From an uncultured Bacteroidia bacterium (GTDB lineage Bacteria; Bacteroidota; Bacteroidia; J057; CALLMJ01): 52,647 nucleotides of DNA. A program made the translations under genes and the position numbers. Below are positions 52,435 through 52,647 of the stretch, in pieces. The first letter of the stretch is position 1; each line of letters starts with the position of its first letter. The notes under the pieces are model-generated. The model was not told where the DNA came from and searched no databases. It was given only the letters and a program-made list of their open reading frames with translations. The stretch lies in the NCBI GenBank assembly GCA_938006875.1, contig CALLMJ010000095.1, forward strand, positions 1 through 52,647, in the 5' to 3' direction.

Positions 52435-52647
52435 AACTTAATTAAATGCAATGCAATCCAACCATTTGACTCATAACGTTTTAATAATGAAAACCCTAAA
52501 GGTAAGTAAGTATCCAAAATACTTTTTTCATCAAAATCAAAAAAACCACTTAAAAACAAATCACCACGATTTTTAAGATGTTTTTGGTAAGTATTTGCAT
52601 GTTGGAGAAGTATATTTTTATTGATATTGGCAAAAATTGCATGAAAA
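52431..52647 (-). CDS. prmA: Ribosomal protein L11 methyltransferase, C-terminal part
   Basis: Only the 3' end of the gene lies in the window; the 5' part is beyond the right edge. The last 71 codons read on the minus strand from 52646 include FANINKNILLQH, GDLFLSGFFDFDEKSI and SNGWIALHLIKL. This matches the C-terminus of PrmA: the ANI motif after the SAM-binding strand, the GGxLxLSG strand and the closing W-A/I block. PrmA trimethylates ribosomal protein L11. Its TGA stop overlaps the M23 gene start codon, giving a coupled pair. Confidence 0.85.
   Translation of the reverse strand, partial: FHAIFANINKNILLQHANTYQKHLKNRGDLFLSGFFDFDEKSILDTYLPLGFSLLKRYESNGWIALHLIKL

Noticed and set aside
1-52647. 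tRNA, rRNA, riboswitch or intact insertion sequence
   Set aside because: The gene-free stretches were read by eye and none showed a tRNA cloverleaf, rRNA segment, cobalamin or other known riboswitch pattern, or a transposase frame. A covariance-model search would settle this.

Overview
The window is a strongly AT-rich stretch of a Bacteroidota chromosome. The evidence is type IX secretion genes (PorU sortase, PorT), the bamD-rpoZ-coaBC order with a Bacteroidota-type omega subunit, PorT-like outer-membrane barrels, menaquinone methylation, lack of Shine-Dalgarno sequences, and many copies of the phylum's promoter hallmark TAnnTTTG just before start codons. A gliding-type (Cytophagales-like) relative is plausible but not proven. 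No rRNA, tRNA, prophage, CRISPR array or intact insertion sequence was recognised.

Layout, left to right. 1-935: AT-rich spacer, then six ~105-bp tandem repeats, each able to fold back on itself, and a terminator. 986-3936 (minus): nuoM and nuoD, separated from the rest of complex I. 4194-6345 (plus): outer-membrane barrel, menG/ubiE, porT. 6431-9200 (minus): cyclophilin lipoprotein, NAD-dependent epimerase/reductase, BatA-like vWA protein. 9543-16159: DsrE-like protein, dihydrouridine synthase, PAP2 phosphatase, a secreted two-module protein, mutS and accA. 16163-20133: Wzx-like flippase, glycosyltransferase, metal-binding HMA protein and UDP-glucose dehydrogenase. 20260-22561: serine dehydratase alpha chain, an unknown secreted protein, cobalamin adenosyltransferase. 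22677-28074: the 1278-residue sortase PorU and a papain-like lipoprotein. 28288-37347 (all minus): sodium:solute symporter, photolyase, purA, STAS protein, Fur, alpha/beta hydrolase and three envelope proteins of unknown role. 37930-43239 (plus): ECF sigma factor, bamD, rpoZ, coaBC, a UbiA prenyltransferase, a small membrane protein and a GldE-like CNNM protein. 43243-45398: a small gene that looks frameshifted, an LRR protein and alanine dehydrogenase. 45484-51461 (plus): hemE, a Wza/Wzc/PHP-phosphatase polysaccharide-export set, nuoA and yidD. 51481-52647 (minus): an M23 peptidase and the 3' end of prmA.

Functional themes are the cell envelope (T9SS, BamD, Wza/Wzc, flippase, UDP-glucuronate supply, barrels), respiration (three scattered nuo genes, menaquinone methylation) and housekeeping. 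No single unknown defence or mobile system stands out. The most unusual signals are non-coding: the hairpin-forming tandem array, a family of GC-richer dispersed repeats in at least three spacers, and promoter -7 boxes so close to start codons that many mRNAs should be leaderless or nearly so.
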